NCBI RefSeq assembly: GCF_001640805.2
Contig: NC_066851.1
Coordinates: 3,522,196 to 3,586,195 of the forward strand
Reading direction: 5' to 3'
Length of the DNA: 64,000 bases
From: Lates calcarifer
Taxonomy: Eukaryota > Chordata > Actinopteri > Centropomidae
The translations under genes and the position numbers were made by a program. Below are positions 45,061-56,200 of this stretch, one piece after another. Under the pieces are notes generated by a model. The model saw only the letters and a list, made by a program, of their open reading frames with translations. It searched no databases and was not told the DNA's origin. Numbering within the stretch: the first letter of the stretch is position 1; each line of letters starts with the position of its first letter.

Positions 45061-46005
45061 GTGATGGATTTCACTGGAATAGGTGAGCTCTTCACACCCC
45101 CAGCTTATGTAGACCAGACCAGACACCAGGCTTTCAACACTGAGATTTATATTTCTAGGATCATTGGAACAGCTAAGTACAATTGATTTGTCTGCGATTT
45201 AGAAAATTATATGTAGCAAGGAGAAAATTGCATTTGATCTCATTGAGTTTATCGTTGATCCATCAGGTTATTATTTTCTGGGGTTCTCATACTTGACCTT
45301 TTTCTACCAGACTACCCCACATTATAATTATAGACTAGACTAGATTATAGACTCTCCTGTTAAGAAACAAATTTTATTTCCCTTGGAGTGATGTGTGTGT
45401 TTTCTGTTGAGACTGACGGACCAAACATCGTAGACCAACAATGTTTGTTATACTCCCTGCATGTCATTATATACTAACACCTATAGCTGTCTATTACATA
45501 TCCGCCAGAATCAATGGACTATTACAGTATAAACAAGCTCAATTTGTCCATGTCATAGATGACATGACATCCAACACACTGTAATTACCACCCAAAAGTC
45601 TTTATTTTAGATTTAACAAACAATACACTGTTTTGTTTACTTCATGTGTTTTTCTAATAAAGAATTCTGTGTGAATATGTGTGTGAAAACTGTTTTGATT
45701 TATATCGACAAGTATCACATTTGTTATAATTTCCTCAATAAAGGAATAACTGGGGTCCTGACACAAAATCCTGGGGAACCCCTTTATGTAACATGAAATA
45801 ACTTTCAAACTTTTGTCTACAATAGCAGATAAACCCACATTTCAACATGCTTTTCAATATGACATGATCACAATGTCAGTGGTCTTAAAGTATATTAAAA
45901 TAAAATTTATAATAATTTCCAGTATTTAGGGCTGTACCAATGAAGAGCGATGTGGTGATTGTCATTATGCGGTTCCTCATAGTATATTATTTAATATGCC
46001 AGAAC
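45061..46005. other. Mostly unassigned DNA
   Basis: TAGGGCTGTACCAATGAAGA (45928-45947) looks like the end of a hAT-type repeat that the next element interrupts. Otherwise AT-rich with no feature. Confidence 0.45.
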
Positions 46006-46359
46006 GCAAGATAAGATAAGATAAGATAAGATAAGATAAGATAATCCTTTATTAGTCCCACAGTGGGGAAATTTACATTGTTGCAGCAGCATAAGTGATT
46101 GAAAAAGTTAGAAAGACATAAATACAAGTAAGGGACAAAAATAAAAACAAGATAAGGTTATAAAAAATATACACAACAATAAAAAATATACACAACAAAG
46201 GACGTTTTAGAAACCATGTCTGTAATTATATAAAATCATATGATAGCAAACAATATGCAAACAGTAGTTAAAGTAACAATATATAGTATATCCTTTGTAA
46301 ATTTCAGCATTGTGGGACTAATAAAGGATTATCTTATCTTATCTTATCTCTTATCTTGC
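46006..46359. mobile_element. Element with inverted (GATAA)n-tailed ends, 354 bp
   Basis: The left end GCAAG(ATAAG)7 runs into ATAATCCTTTATTAGTCCCA then CAGTGGGGAAATTTACA. The right end, read in reverse, gives GCAAGATAAGAG(ATAAG)n, the same 22-bp core without mismatch, then GAAATTTACA. The core plus pentanucleotide tail is the 3' end of a common fish LINE in reverse, so this is either an inverted-repeat element or two LINE 3' ends facing outward. A 19-bp unit, TAAAAAATATACACAACAA, is duplicated in tandem at 46161-46198. No coding sequence. Confidence 0.8.
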
Positions 46360-47120
46360 ATCCCTTCCGGCATCTGTGCCTCTCCTCCAATGACATAAGA
46401 CATAACAATGCCTTAGTAAGGGCCCTGTTAACATTAGCAGAGGAAACAACACCTGCAGGTTGCCAAGGCCTGCATAGGTCTGAGGAATTGTCTGCACAGG
46501 CAGGACAGTGATGGTTGTAATTATCCCTAGCTCTGCTGTCCTCACTCTCTTCAATTTTCTGTGTAAAAGAGTTAAGTAGATGTCTGATAGCTACAGTGTA
46601 TATCTACAGTACCTCGATAGCTGCCCAGCAGGCCCCCATGCCAAAAGCTGCACCCCACCTGCACAGTCATGTTTGGACCCCCTGTGAGAGCGACAGAGAG
46701 AGAGAGAGGAATAGCGGAAGAGACGTTGGAGGAGATGAGGATGGGGGGAGGAGAAAGGGAGGAAAGTGAGGAGGAGAGAGGCTATGATTGCCAACCAGCA
46801 TGCAGTCGGTAATTACAATGTTGTCTTCTCTCTCTCACACTCTCCATCTTTCTCTCACTCTTCCAGCCATTCACACCTTCCTGTCTTACATGCCTGTGTG
46901 CTCAAGGTTAATGGGAAGTTGGGGGCGATTGGCTAAATAAAGACACACATACGCATGACACATACAGAGACCAGATCTCCTCTGTGCATTTGAAAAGTAC
47001 TGACATCGGTGCAACTGCATTAGTCATAGTCACATGGACAGTTCCTTTACATTTATCTGGGGCATTTATTTTTAATTGTCAATGACAACACAAGCCAGAG
47101 AACCCTGTACAATGGAAATA
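46360..47120. other. Unassigned DNA
   Basis: Contains a GA-rich stretch (46690-46790). No gene recognised. Confidence 0.5.
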
Positions 47121-47123
47121 TTG

Positions 47124-47176
47124 TTTCATTTCCTATGGTGGTTTCATTTCCTATGGTGGTAGAGTTCCTATGGTGG
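47124..47176. repeat. 18-bp tandem repeat, about three copies
   Basis: TTTCATTTCCTATGGTGG occurs twice perfectly. A 17-bp variant, TAGAGTTCCTATGGTGG, follows, and then a partial TAGAGTTGG. Confidence 0.95.
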
Positions 47177-47279
47177 TAGAGTTGGTATGTAGCTGTGTAA
47201 ACATGAGGATGAAACTGCATTACTGAATGAAATATCTTTTTGGATAGGTGGATAGGATTATCTGAGCCTCTAAAATATC

Positions 47280-47700
47280 CAACGATGCAATTAAGCGGCA
47301 CCAATCAATATTTTTATATCAACAATGGATCAAATTACTCATCCATGCCATGGTGAAATGATGAGGAACATACAAAGAATTTTTATTCATCTCTGTACAG
47401 TTAATTCTCAGCTCTTAAGAGCACTTTAGCATCTTTCAGCTCGTTGTTTTGGTCCTGGGGTCTGCAGCTTCATTGTTCTTATCAACCCTGTTTAAAGCAG
47501 CAGGCAGTTGTTTTCAGTGTAAAAATATCTGATAAAAACATTGTAAGCTAGCTGGCTAGGGTGAAATGAGAGACAGACAAAGTAAGGGGATAGCTAACAT
47601 GGTAACATAGTAGCTAAACAGCCAGAGTAGGTGGAGGAGAAAAAGAAAGGGAAAAAGAGAGGGACATTAGACTTAAGTTTGTCAGGTGACTGGATACACA
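47280..47700 (+). repeat. Dispersed repeat, longer copy
   Basis: CACCAATCAATATTTTTATA then TCAACAATGGATCAAAT, AACATACAAAGAATTTTTAT, CTCTTAAGAGCACTTTAGCA and AAAGCAGCAGGCAGTTGTTT resemble a common teleost repeat. Its start recurs at 49500-49740 with about 80 percent similarity. Confidence 0.6.
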
Positions 47701-48504
47701 AATTTAAATGCTAAGCTTGCTCTGTGTTCAAAATTAGTGGCTTAGAAAAATGTATCCAGGTTTTACTATGCATATAAAAAATCCATTATCCCATCAGCTT
47801 AAACAGCGTAGAGTTGCATACATCTCTTTACGTTACCACCATCAGTAGAATGGTGTAAAAAAGGTCAGCAGGACTTTGTATTGCATATACATTGATATGC
47901 ATGAATACTGAAGTATATGCATGCATGTGCTTCATCAGTCACACATATCAGGGGTCTGCTCACAACAGCATTGCTGTTGCTATTCCAGTATTCATCCACA
48001 TTCAGCAGACACAGAGTGACGTTAGCACTAATTTAAAGTGTCAAGTTTCTGGCCACCTGACGAGGATAAATTCAACAGTCACTTACCTTTTAACTCTGTT
48101 GCTGGGTAGGCAGCACACAGTGGCTTTATCTCTTTTTTTTTTTCTTTTTTGCTGTGTAAGAGTAGAATTTGTGGGCCGCAAAACAATGAGCTAAAAAAGA
48201 CTAAAAGGCTCCATAAAGCTGCAGATTGACGATTCTCTGTGCCTTCGTTTCTGTGAGCAACGCCTTTCACATTACTCATTGTCATTTGATCCATTGTTAA
48301 TATAGAACATACTGATCAGATTAGCTTTAACATGAATGAATCTTACATTAATCACAGCTTGGTTGTGCATTTTGCATTTGTGTCTTTTCTGTAGCATAGA
48401 CAGATTTCTACTCATTATTGTGCAGTGCTCACGCTTTTCAAACAAAGCAGGTAATGTTTGAGAGGTGAATACAATGCAAAATGTGTAAGTGTGTGTGCTT
48501 GTGC

Positions 48505-48506
<2 letters not shown>
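47701..48506. other. Unassigned DNA
   Basis: No recognised feature. Confidence 0.5.

Positions 48507-48535
<29 letters not shown>
48507..48535. repeat. (GT)n microsatellite
   Basis: About 14 GT units. Confidence 0.95.
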
Positions 48536-48629
48536 GTCTTTCCAGCCATAAGATTCATTATTTACAGGAGTGGTTAAAGTAGGACAGCCTGGCCTTCAAA
48601 GCTACCTCACTGAGAAGCCCAGATATCTT

Positions 48630-49085
48630 CTTGTGCCTTGCTCTCCTTTCTCTCATTCTTCCTCTTTCTCAACCTCTCTACACTCCTCTTCTCCTTCCTT
48701 GATTTACCACTTCACACCAGTATCTTTTTTGTCGCCCTTTCTCATTTTCTCAGCCTCCTCTCTCCTGCTGTCTTGCGTCATTTCTTGCATTTTTTCCTCT
48801 CTCATCTTTCTTTTCTCTCTCCCACTGTCTTGCTCATTGCCTTATCTCTCTGCTTTGCTTGATTCATCTCTCTCTCCTTCTTGCTCTCTCTATCACACAC
48901 ACACACACACGGTCATGGACACATACTTTAGGCTGCTCTACATGAGTGTGTCCTCTCCCCCCTCCCTCTCTCCTCCCACTCGTTCACCCCAATCTCCATC
49001 TCTCCCCTGCCCCTCACTCATTTTTATTACTGTCACAGGAGCCTTTCCCTCACTCTCTTGCTGCCTCTTTCTCTCCCTCTGTCTC
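48630..49085. repeat. Pyrimidine-rich tract
   Basis: CT-dominated plus strand, with a short CA run at 48896-48910. The 272-codon forward frame across it is Ser/Leu/Phe/Pro-rich and compositional. Confidence 0.75.
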
Positions 49086-49163
49086 TGTGTTTATGAGCAG
49101 AGCTATATTGAGAGCGTCTGGCTGGCAGACACAGAGGAGAAGAGGGGGCGAGAGTGCATGATG

Positions 49164-49206
49164 AAGCTAGAGGAGAGAGAGAGAGAAAGTGAGAGAGAGA
49201 TGGAGA
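49164..49206. repeat. (GA)n-rich tract
   Basis: GGAGAGAGAGAGAGAAAGTG and AGAGAGAGATGGAGAGA. Confidence 0.88.
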
Positions 49207-49295
49207 GACAGTGGCTGACAAGCCAGCAGGATAAAGATAGAAAAGGGTTAGATAATTTCATACAACCATATATACATAACATTTGTGAATGTTGT

Positions 49296-49350
49296 GTATA
49301 CACACACACACACACACTCACATATACATATATACATATATATACACACA
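49296..49350. repeat. (CA)n then (TATACA)n tract
   Basis: CACACACACACACACACTC followed by CATATACATATATACATATA. Confidence 0.9.
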
Positions 49351-49499
49351 GGAATGTACAGGAACTATTTTTCAGTTTCATAAGTTAAATGCATGAAAAT
49401 GATTAGAACTCCACACAAATGTGGACAGACTCCACCATAAAAGAGGAATTGATTTGATTTTTGGAACTGATTACTGATGGGGAAAGATGGATGCTTAAA

Positions 49500-49740
49500 G
49501 CTGCTATAATCAATATTTTTACAGTATCAATAATGGATCATTACTACGTGTTATATAAAAGAGGTTGCTTGTAGTGATGAACCCACAGAGAATTATCATT
49601 GACTCTACAGTTCCTTTAGGGCTCACTCTCACCGCTCTCATCAGTGCTGTTTCCTGCCCACTGCTACTGAAAACTATAAGAGTGCTGAGAGAACTCACTA
49701 TGAAGCCAAATAAAGATGAGTGGAGCAGATTCAGATGAAA
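49500..49740 (+). repeat. Dispersed repeat, second copy
   Basis: GCTGCTATAATCAATATTTT then TACAGTATCAATAATGGATC, AGAGAATTATCATTGACTCT and ACAGTTCCTTTAGGGCTCAC. The start aligns with the repeat at 47280. Confidence 0.55.
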
Positions 49741-50164
49741 ATTCCTTGGTAGACTATCAGCAAACTCAGAATGTCACATTGTTTTCACATTTTCATTTAC
49801 ATTTTATACTATAAAAATCTTTTAAAAGAGTGGATAATATGTCAGAGTTAACTTTTTATTTTTTGCAGTAATGGTGTTGTTTCTCCATATATGGCAATTG
49901 ACCAGGTGAGCATAATGTTACCATAATCAATAGAAGCAAAGATGCAAATTTCAGTTGGAGTGAATTTTTTGACATTTTTGTCTTTTATTTGATAGCTGAC
50001 AGTGTGGCAATGAGATGAGAAGATAACATTACAGTTATATGTGCTTCTGCTAGCAGGCTATCAGGATGCACCGTGATATAGGTTATCACAGGCCTTTCTC
50101 AAAATGTTAATGAACTGTTACTTTTTATTTGATGTACTTAAAAATGAAATGAAATTAAACAGTT
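49741..50164. other. Unassigned AT-rich DNA
   Basis: No recognised feature. Confidence 0.5.
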
Positions 50165-51290
50165 AAACATGAGGCATGTGCAAAAGTTTGGGCAACCAAA
50201 ACAAAGTGTAGAGCATGCACATCAAAAAATAAACAAATAAATAAATAAGTAAAATAACTTTCACAAGTGCTGGATCAAAAATAGAACTAGTGGCAAAAAT
50301 CAGACAAACGTTATGCACACTGTGCAAACAGTTCCCAGTAATTCTAATAAAGCAATGTTTTGATCTACACGAGATCTTCATCAGGCATTACCAAAAATCT
50401 GAGATTCTCTCTCAAGAATCTGTTGTCTGATTTTAACCCTCAGAACGTCATTAACTTGTTAAGCCTTAGTTGGCTCATTAGGACATGTAAGGCAGGTCAA
50501 ACATTTGATGGAAACTAATGACAAATCAGATCTTAATAAATTCTCTGTATCTTCAAACCTTGTCTAAACTCTCAACAACCATGGGCTCCTCTATGCAACT
50601 GACTGAATATGAAGCTAACTGATGCCTATAAAGTGGGGGATGGCTTATTTCAAGAAGCCAGGGGAACTGTGGAAGTCAAGGCAGGATCTGAAGACCAAGA
50701 AAACTTTCTGCTGGTCAGAGAGGCAAAGCAAAACCTCTTATGACTGCAAAGGACCTGCAGGAAGGTTTAGCTGACAGAAGAGTGCTACTGCACTGTTCTA
50801 CAATGCAGTGTCACTTCCACAAACTGGGTCTTCGTGGAAAAATCATCAGAAAGAACCTGTACCTGTAACCTCATCACAAGAGTCAAGAATGTAAAGCAAC
50901 ATCACCTTAGAAACATACACACTGTAGAGAGATGATTCATTTGTTGACTTAAAATCACAAAAGGTTTGTTTAGAGAAAAAATGAGCAGCATTTGATGAAA
51001 ACAACACCTTGCCAGATGTTAAGCATTGAGGTCGAAATGTTCAAATGTCAGTCAAGTCAGTCAAGAAAGTGAAACTGAAAAGAGGCTAGTATCTGCAACA
51101 GGATAATGGCCCAAAGTAACCTCAAATAACATCAGGAACTACTTTGAGAAATTCAAGCCAAAGCATTTGGAATGGGCTTCACAGGAGACCAACTTGAACA
51201 TCAGTGAATATCTGTTGGTCTTTAAGATACTGTGCATACAAGACACAAAAATATAATAGAACTTGAACTTTTGCATACAACTGTATGTGG
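50165..51290 (+). mobile_element. Tc1-like transposon remnant, near full length
   Basis: The left end ATGTGCAAAAGTTTGGGCAA is mirrored on the right by TTGAACTTTTGCATACAACT, the TGTGCAAAAGTTTGGGCACC-type ends of a fish Tc1-like family. Between them the forward strand carries AKDLQEGLADRRVLLHCST and LRGKIIRKNLYL (helix-turn-helix and linker), FV.RKNEQHLMK, and VKKVKLKRG-stop-YLQQDNGPK, which matches KMKRGWLLQQDNDPKH around the second catalytic Asp. Many stops. The W..QSPDLNPIE region is lost. An (AAAT)n run at 50226-50255 is internal. Confidence 0.8.
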
Positions 51291-51479
51291 GATTGAGCCA
51301 AAATAAACAATAGAATGTGTTCGTGTAACGAATGAACATGTCCCACAGTGCAATAGTGTAGTACTGATATGACATTAATAGTTCTGGACAACCACTGAGC
51401 TCAGACAAATTAGATTTCAGGCTTTGGATACACAATACTCTGCTTGTATTCTTTAAATTGCTAAAGCCATAATTTTGCA

Positions 51480-51900
51480 GAACTCTCCCACACAGTCTTT
51501 TTTAAACTGAAATTAATGGTCGGGCTCTCATACAGAAAACCCTCGTGTCTGACACTACTGACTAAAGACACATAACTGGTTGAAAGAGCACAAGACCTGG
51601 AGCCCTGAGCAATAGAAAATCATCTGATGAGTCATCTAGTCTTCCATCCATCCAGATGGGTTTATATTTGGAGAAAAACAAAAAAGCCTCCAGCTCTTAG
51701 TATCTATTAAAGTTGGAGGTGGGAGTGTAATGGCAGTAGCAACAGTGAATCATTAGCTTAGAAGTTTGGTGTGTATGATTACCATGGCTGCAACCTCTCC
51801 TCCCTATAGGAAGAGTAGATGCTATGACTGGAGGCAGTGTTACAGAATCTGCTGCTTCTGCTCCCTCTTTGTGTTCCTGGCATTGTTGAGGTCTCCTAAA
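51480..51900 (+). mobile_element. Tc1-like fragment
   Basis: Forward frames give SDESSSLPSIQM (first catalytic Asp block W.DES.F), WVYIWRKTKKPPALS (R.YVWRKP.EAY.PECL) and LLKVGGGSVMAVAT (VKHGGGSVMVW). The three motifs are in the expected order. The N-terminus and the second half are absent, and frames differ between motifs. Confidence 0.65.
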
Positions 51901-52430
51901 AGACTCCTGAATGGAGGCAATGAGTAGATGAGAGCAAAAGAGTCAAACAAGTTGTGCCTCAGACTAGAGGGATATGAATGTGAGACTATCACAGTAGTTG
52001 TCTTACACTGCAGTCAGGGCTCACAACCTACACTATGCCTCTGGATATATTTTATGTGAACAGAGAATTGTCATTTGCAGATCATTTGATATGAAAAGCT
52101 TTAATTCTACATCAGTGGAAGATGTCAGATGGTCAGCTGGTGCACCACTGTATATTTATATACATACTGTAATATGCAAAAAAAGTTGTCTTATTTCTGA
52201 TACTGTAAAGAATACTTATCACAGTATATCCATACATCTATTTTGAGAATATAACTAAATACAATAACTGAAAATATTATCAGACAGACCCCATTCAAAA
52301 TATGTTAAATATAGAAGTATGTGTATCCACATAATTAAATTGCTTGATTAGCTGTATTGCTCTTCTCACTTATTGAATGTATGTTTCTTTCTGTACTGTC
52401 ATCTGACTTACTTGTAATGCTGCATGGTTG
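51901..52430. other. Unassigned DNA
   Basis: No recognised feature. Confidence 0.5.
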
Positions 52431-52431
52431 A

Positions 52432-52561
52432 CCGTATGTGGAAGTTAAATCAAACAAAACACAGCATGTGAGCTCAACTGAGCCATGTATTTGTATAAGC
52501 TACAAAATGGCCTCATTAATCAAGTGTGTTCCAGTGAGCTCTCATAACTTCCACATACAGT
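52432..52561. repeat. Short inverted repeat (16-bp arms), MITE-like
   Basis: CCGTATGTGGAAGTTA and TAACTTCCACATACAG form arms with one mismatch around about 98 bp, which also has GAGCTCAACTGAG facing CCAGTGAGCTC. Either a small foldback element or coincidence. Confidence 0.45.
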
Positions 52562-54404
52562 CTTAACAGGCATAAGGGCACTGTGACAGTTTTCCAGATA
52601 TACCTCACCCACGTAGGCTACTTGCAGATACGTGTGTACATTGAGAGGGATCCTCAGTCTTGTTAGACAAAGCTGGTTGTGGTGAGACAGATGCTACTGC
52701 TACTGCTATAGATGGTGAAAAATTACAAAACTGGCCTTTCAATGGGATTCCTAAGGATATTCAAGTAAATGACACTCCAAATGTAAATACAGATATTTTT
52801 GTGCTTGACATATTATAGATTTTACAACTCATGAAGTGAGCTTGAGAATGGTAAAGACAAAGAAGCTGCAGTCAAGAGCTCTTCACTCTGACAGCGAGTC
52901 ACTTTAAGTCGAAGGCAACACCAACACAACACAGTGAGACCACAGAGGAGCCAACTTGAGGTCAGTTTAGTCTCAAGTACCAGACATTATGACACCCTCC
53001 TGGACCTGTTGGTTCCATGATCAGAAGGGTGCAGACAAACTGCTTCAGTGGCCTCAGCAAATTTAAACATCTTTCATCCTTTACACAGGGAAGATTTCAA
53101 CTTCCTTTATCCCTCAAAGAATTGGACGCTTTTTTTGTTTTTTACTAAGGAAAGGTCCAAAATCCATCACACACAGTTCAGGCTGCAGTGCACCAAAAAA
53201 AGCAAAAATAATTAAAGGCAGATGGTGAATTCCTACTTTGTGATAATACCTATTGTCAGAAGTTTAGATTTTCATTTACATACATTAAGAATCAGCTAAG
53301 AGATCCACTCACAGCAATCCTGCAGTGATAGGAGGGCCAAAGAGATCACTGACATGTGTTTGTGGGTGTGTGTTTAAAGCAAGACAAGAAAAAAACAAAA
53401 GCACAATCCAGGGCAGAGCAGGCTAGGTCAACCAGTATTGTATTTATACCTTGAGCAGGTGTTTGCTGAAGATAGGAGAAAGCATGAGCATCACCACATG
53501 TGATCGAGAAACTGATCAATAAGAAAAAGATGATGTTGAAAAGTCCCCAAGGTCAGTTTATGGTGAAAAAAAAACATTACCCTGCTTCTACAAATGTCTC
53601 AGTCTCCCTGCATCTTTTGAACAATTCATCTTTCCTAATTCAGAGAAAGTGAAAGTTCAATTCACCACTCTGGCCCATACTTGGGTGATAATCACTGTTT
53701 TCATCAGGACCAGTGTTGCTGGGGCTTGAGATTAAATAATGGAGAAAATAAATCAGCTCTGTAATTAGACAAACTGTGGTGCAAAAAAGATTGGAGCTCC
53801 AGTGCTCTCTGCAACAAACTGTCTCATTTTCTGTATGTGCCAAAATCAGCTTAAATTTTTATACATTAAATTATTATTCTTGACGTTAGGATTTGTGCTG
53901 CCAAATGACGCACAAACTTTTGTCCACAACGATAACAGGAGCATATTAGATTGAATGCATAGGCTTCAACTGTATAAATTCCATAAGTTTAAAGTAAAAA
54001 AGGGGTTATACTACCTCTGTCAAACCATGCTTTTCAATTAAAAAATGGTGCACAAAGGGAATGTAGCTGCTTTGAAGAGTGGTACATCGAGCACAAGACT
54101 ACTAGAATGAGATCTGATCTGCATTAAAGGATACAAGCTGATCTGGCTGCCTTATCTCTAGGATTTTTCAATTGTGTGTAGCTTATTAAGCTTAGTAATG
54201 AGAGCTGGGATCAATTCGTATTTCTGTCACATACCATAAAGGTAGAACCGTAAAAACTATATATTGCAGTTTTAGTTGATAAATGTGACAATGAGTGTTA
54301 TACAACAATTCAACAGAAACCCTGCGTTGGTGACACCATCTGTCTCTCACCCTCTGAAAAAAAGAGATATTCATAAACTTTTCACTACATGCAACATACT
54401 CTAC
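52562..54404. other. Unassigned DNA
   Basis: About 1.8 kb with no recognised exon, repeat or regulatory block. Confidence 0.45.
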
Positions 54405-54460
54405 TCTGTAAAGTGCCATGTATGTTGTAATTTGGTTCTATACAATGAATTGAATTGAAT
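54405..54460 (+). mobile_element. LINE 3' tail fragment
   Basis: TCTGTAAAGTGCCATGTATG, TTGTAATTTGGTTCTATACA then ATGAATTGAATTGAAT matches the degenerate AAAGCGCCTTGAG...TTGTGATTTGGCGCTATATAAA...(GAATT)n end seen at 16880-17110. Confidence 0.55.
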
Positions 54461-54784
54461 GTTGTAGTTAGACACTCCATATAAGTTTATAAGTTACAAC
54501 CAACTGCTTTATTAAAACCCCTGAAAAGTTGGTTTTAAATCACAAGTATGTCTTTGTAACATTAAATATTTGTGATCAAACACAAAAGTGTTTTAATAGT
54601 GTTATCATTAAGTAATCACATCTGTGTGGGTGTGATGTGATCAGATTTTGTTTGACAGTGGCAAACAACCCACAACTGTTATCAGATTCACATCATTAAT
54701 CTGAGCTTGCTAAGCTCTGATTCACTTTCCTAGAGATAGCCTGCAAGTGTAAGGGTATTTGTAAAACCTACCAAGGCAGCAGTA
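54461..54784. other. Unassigned DNA
   Basis: No recognised feature up to the DIRS-like remnant. Confidence 0.5.
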
Positions 54785-56200
54785 GCTCAGTGAGGAGTGG
54801 CGACATACGACTGGCTGGCGGCAGCCCCCATCCACCAGGAGGTGACTTGTCACACAGATGTTCTCACACAACACCTGGTGAATCTGGGTAAATTTCAGAT
54901 CAATGTGAAAAAGAGCATGATGGTGCCTGCTCAACACATTGCTTTCATATGGCTCACTCTGGACATTCTCCAAGCCAAAGCATTATTATCTCCAGTGACA
55001 ATGCAGACAAATATTGCCCTTTTTTCAGGGGCAACATGGTTACCCTGAAACAATGCCAGAGGCAGATGGGCCTGATGGCCCTCTCTGTAGTGGCCAGACC
55101 ACTGCAGTGTCTGTATATGAGAAACATCCAGTGCTGGGTACGTAGTGTAATGGCTACCGTCAGGTGAGGGCTTCTACAGACTGCTCAGTAGCACCTCACT
55201 GGTGGAGGAGCCCAGGTTTCCTGGCTTAGGATGCTATTATAGGAACAGTTCCCATTCTCATGGCCAGGAAGGTGATCACAGATGTCTCTGTAGACTGGGG
55301 TGTCACTCCTAGGAGGAGGAGGACAGTGAAATGGAGAACTCACATGCGTTCTGGCCACATAAATTGTCTGGAGCTTGGTTGAGAGGCCATCATGTTTTAA
55401 CCATCAAGGTGTCCTTGGCAGCTATTTTAGCCTGCCATATTGGTTTTGACTTAAAGATGGTGGATCAACACCCTTTACTGTGTTGATTCATGAAGGGTGC
55501 AAGCCATAAATTGTCTACATCTAGGCCACTGGCTCCATCTTGGAATCTTCCCATTGTACTAAAAGCTCTCTTCTGTTCCCCTTTTGAACCCTTGAAACAG
55601 GTGAAGTTGAAGATGTTGTCCATGAAGCTGTGCTTTCTTTAGCTTTGGCTAAGTGCATAGGTGAGATCCATGCACTTTCTGGACATGTATACAGTTTTCC
55701 CTGGGGAATACTTAAGTCAGTATGCAGCCTAATCTAGTCTTCATCAAGACGATTATAGGCACATGGCCCTGTGGAGCTCCCCCTCCCCCCTGCCTTTCTT
55801 CCCTGTGGGGCATTTGCATACTCTGTGTCTTGTTCATGCATGCACTTTGGACAGGACCCAGAGTTTTAGACATGGTGACCAGTTATTTGTGTCTTGGAGC
55901 AAAACCACACATGGGAAAGCTTGTGTCTAAGCAGCATCTGTCCCACTGGATAGAAGGGGTTATAGCCCTGGTTTACACTAGCAGGGGTCTCCAGCCACCT
56001 GCCGGTCTAAGTGCACATTCCACAAAGGATCTGTCAACCTTGTGAGCTCTCTATAAGGGAGGTTCTATTCAAGTTTGCAGCTGCATGTTGGGCCTTGTCC
56101 CACACCTTCACTGGGTCTTATAGGTTGGACATCACAACACCAACTATGGCACATATGGACCTTGATGTGGGCTTCTTCTCAGAACATGGCTCATCTCTTG
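54785..56200 (+). mobile_element. DIRS-like retrotransposon remnant (RT, RNase H, tyrosine recombinase)
   Basis: Forward frames retain the order RT, RNase H, tyrosine recombinase. RT: TYDWLAAAP is the YLDDWLL active site with one Asp lost; then LGKFQINVKKSMMVPAQHIA, and QMGLMALSVVARPLQ then LYMRNIQCWV. RNase H: ARKVITDVSVDWGVTP (KVVTTDAS..GWG) and RSGHINCLELG (.H.N.LELLA). Recombinase: ILACHIGFDLKMVDQHPL, CFMKGA, FEPLKQVKLKMLSMK, SKQHLSHWIEGVIALVYTSR, LSAHSTKDLSTL (HS.R with Arg changed to Lys) and FTGSYRLDITTPTMAH holding the nucleophilic Tyr. RNase H joins abruptly to the recombinase near 55420, so 300 or more codons are deleted. No integrase or LTR is seen, as expected for DIRS. Confidence 0.82.

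Noticed and set aside
48570..49388. 272-codon forward open frame, the longest in the window
   Set aside because: It spans a CT-rich tract, a CA run and a GA tract; the peptide is Ser/Leu/Phe/Pro-rich low complexity, then Arg/Glu repeats. No domain, signal or codon bias.
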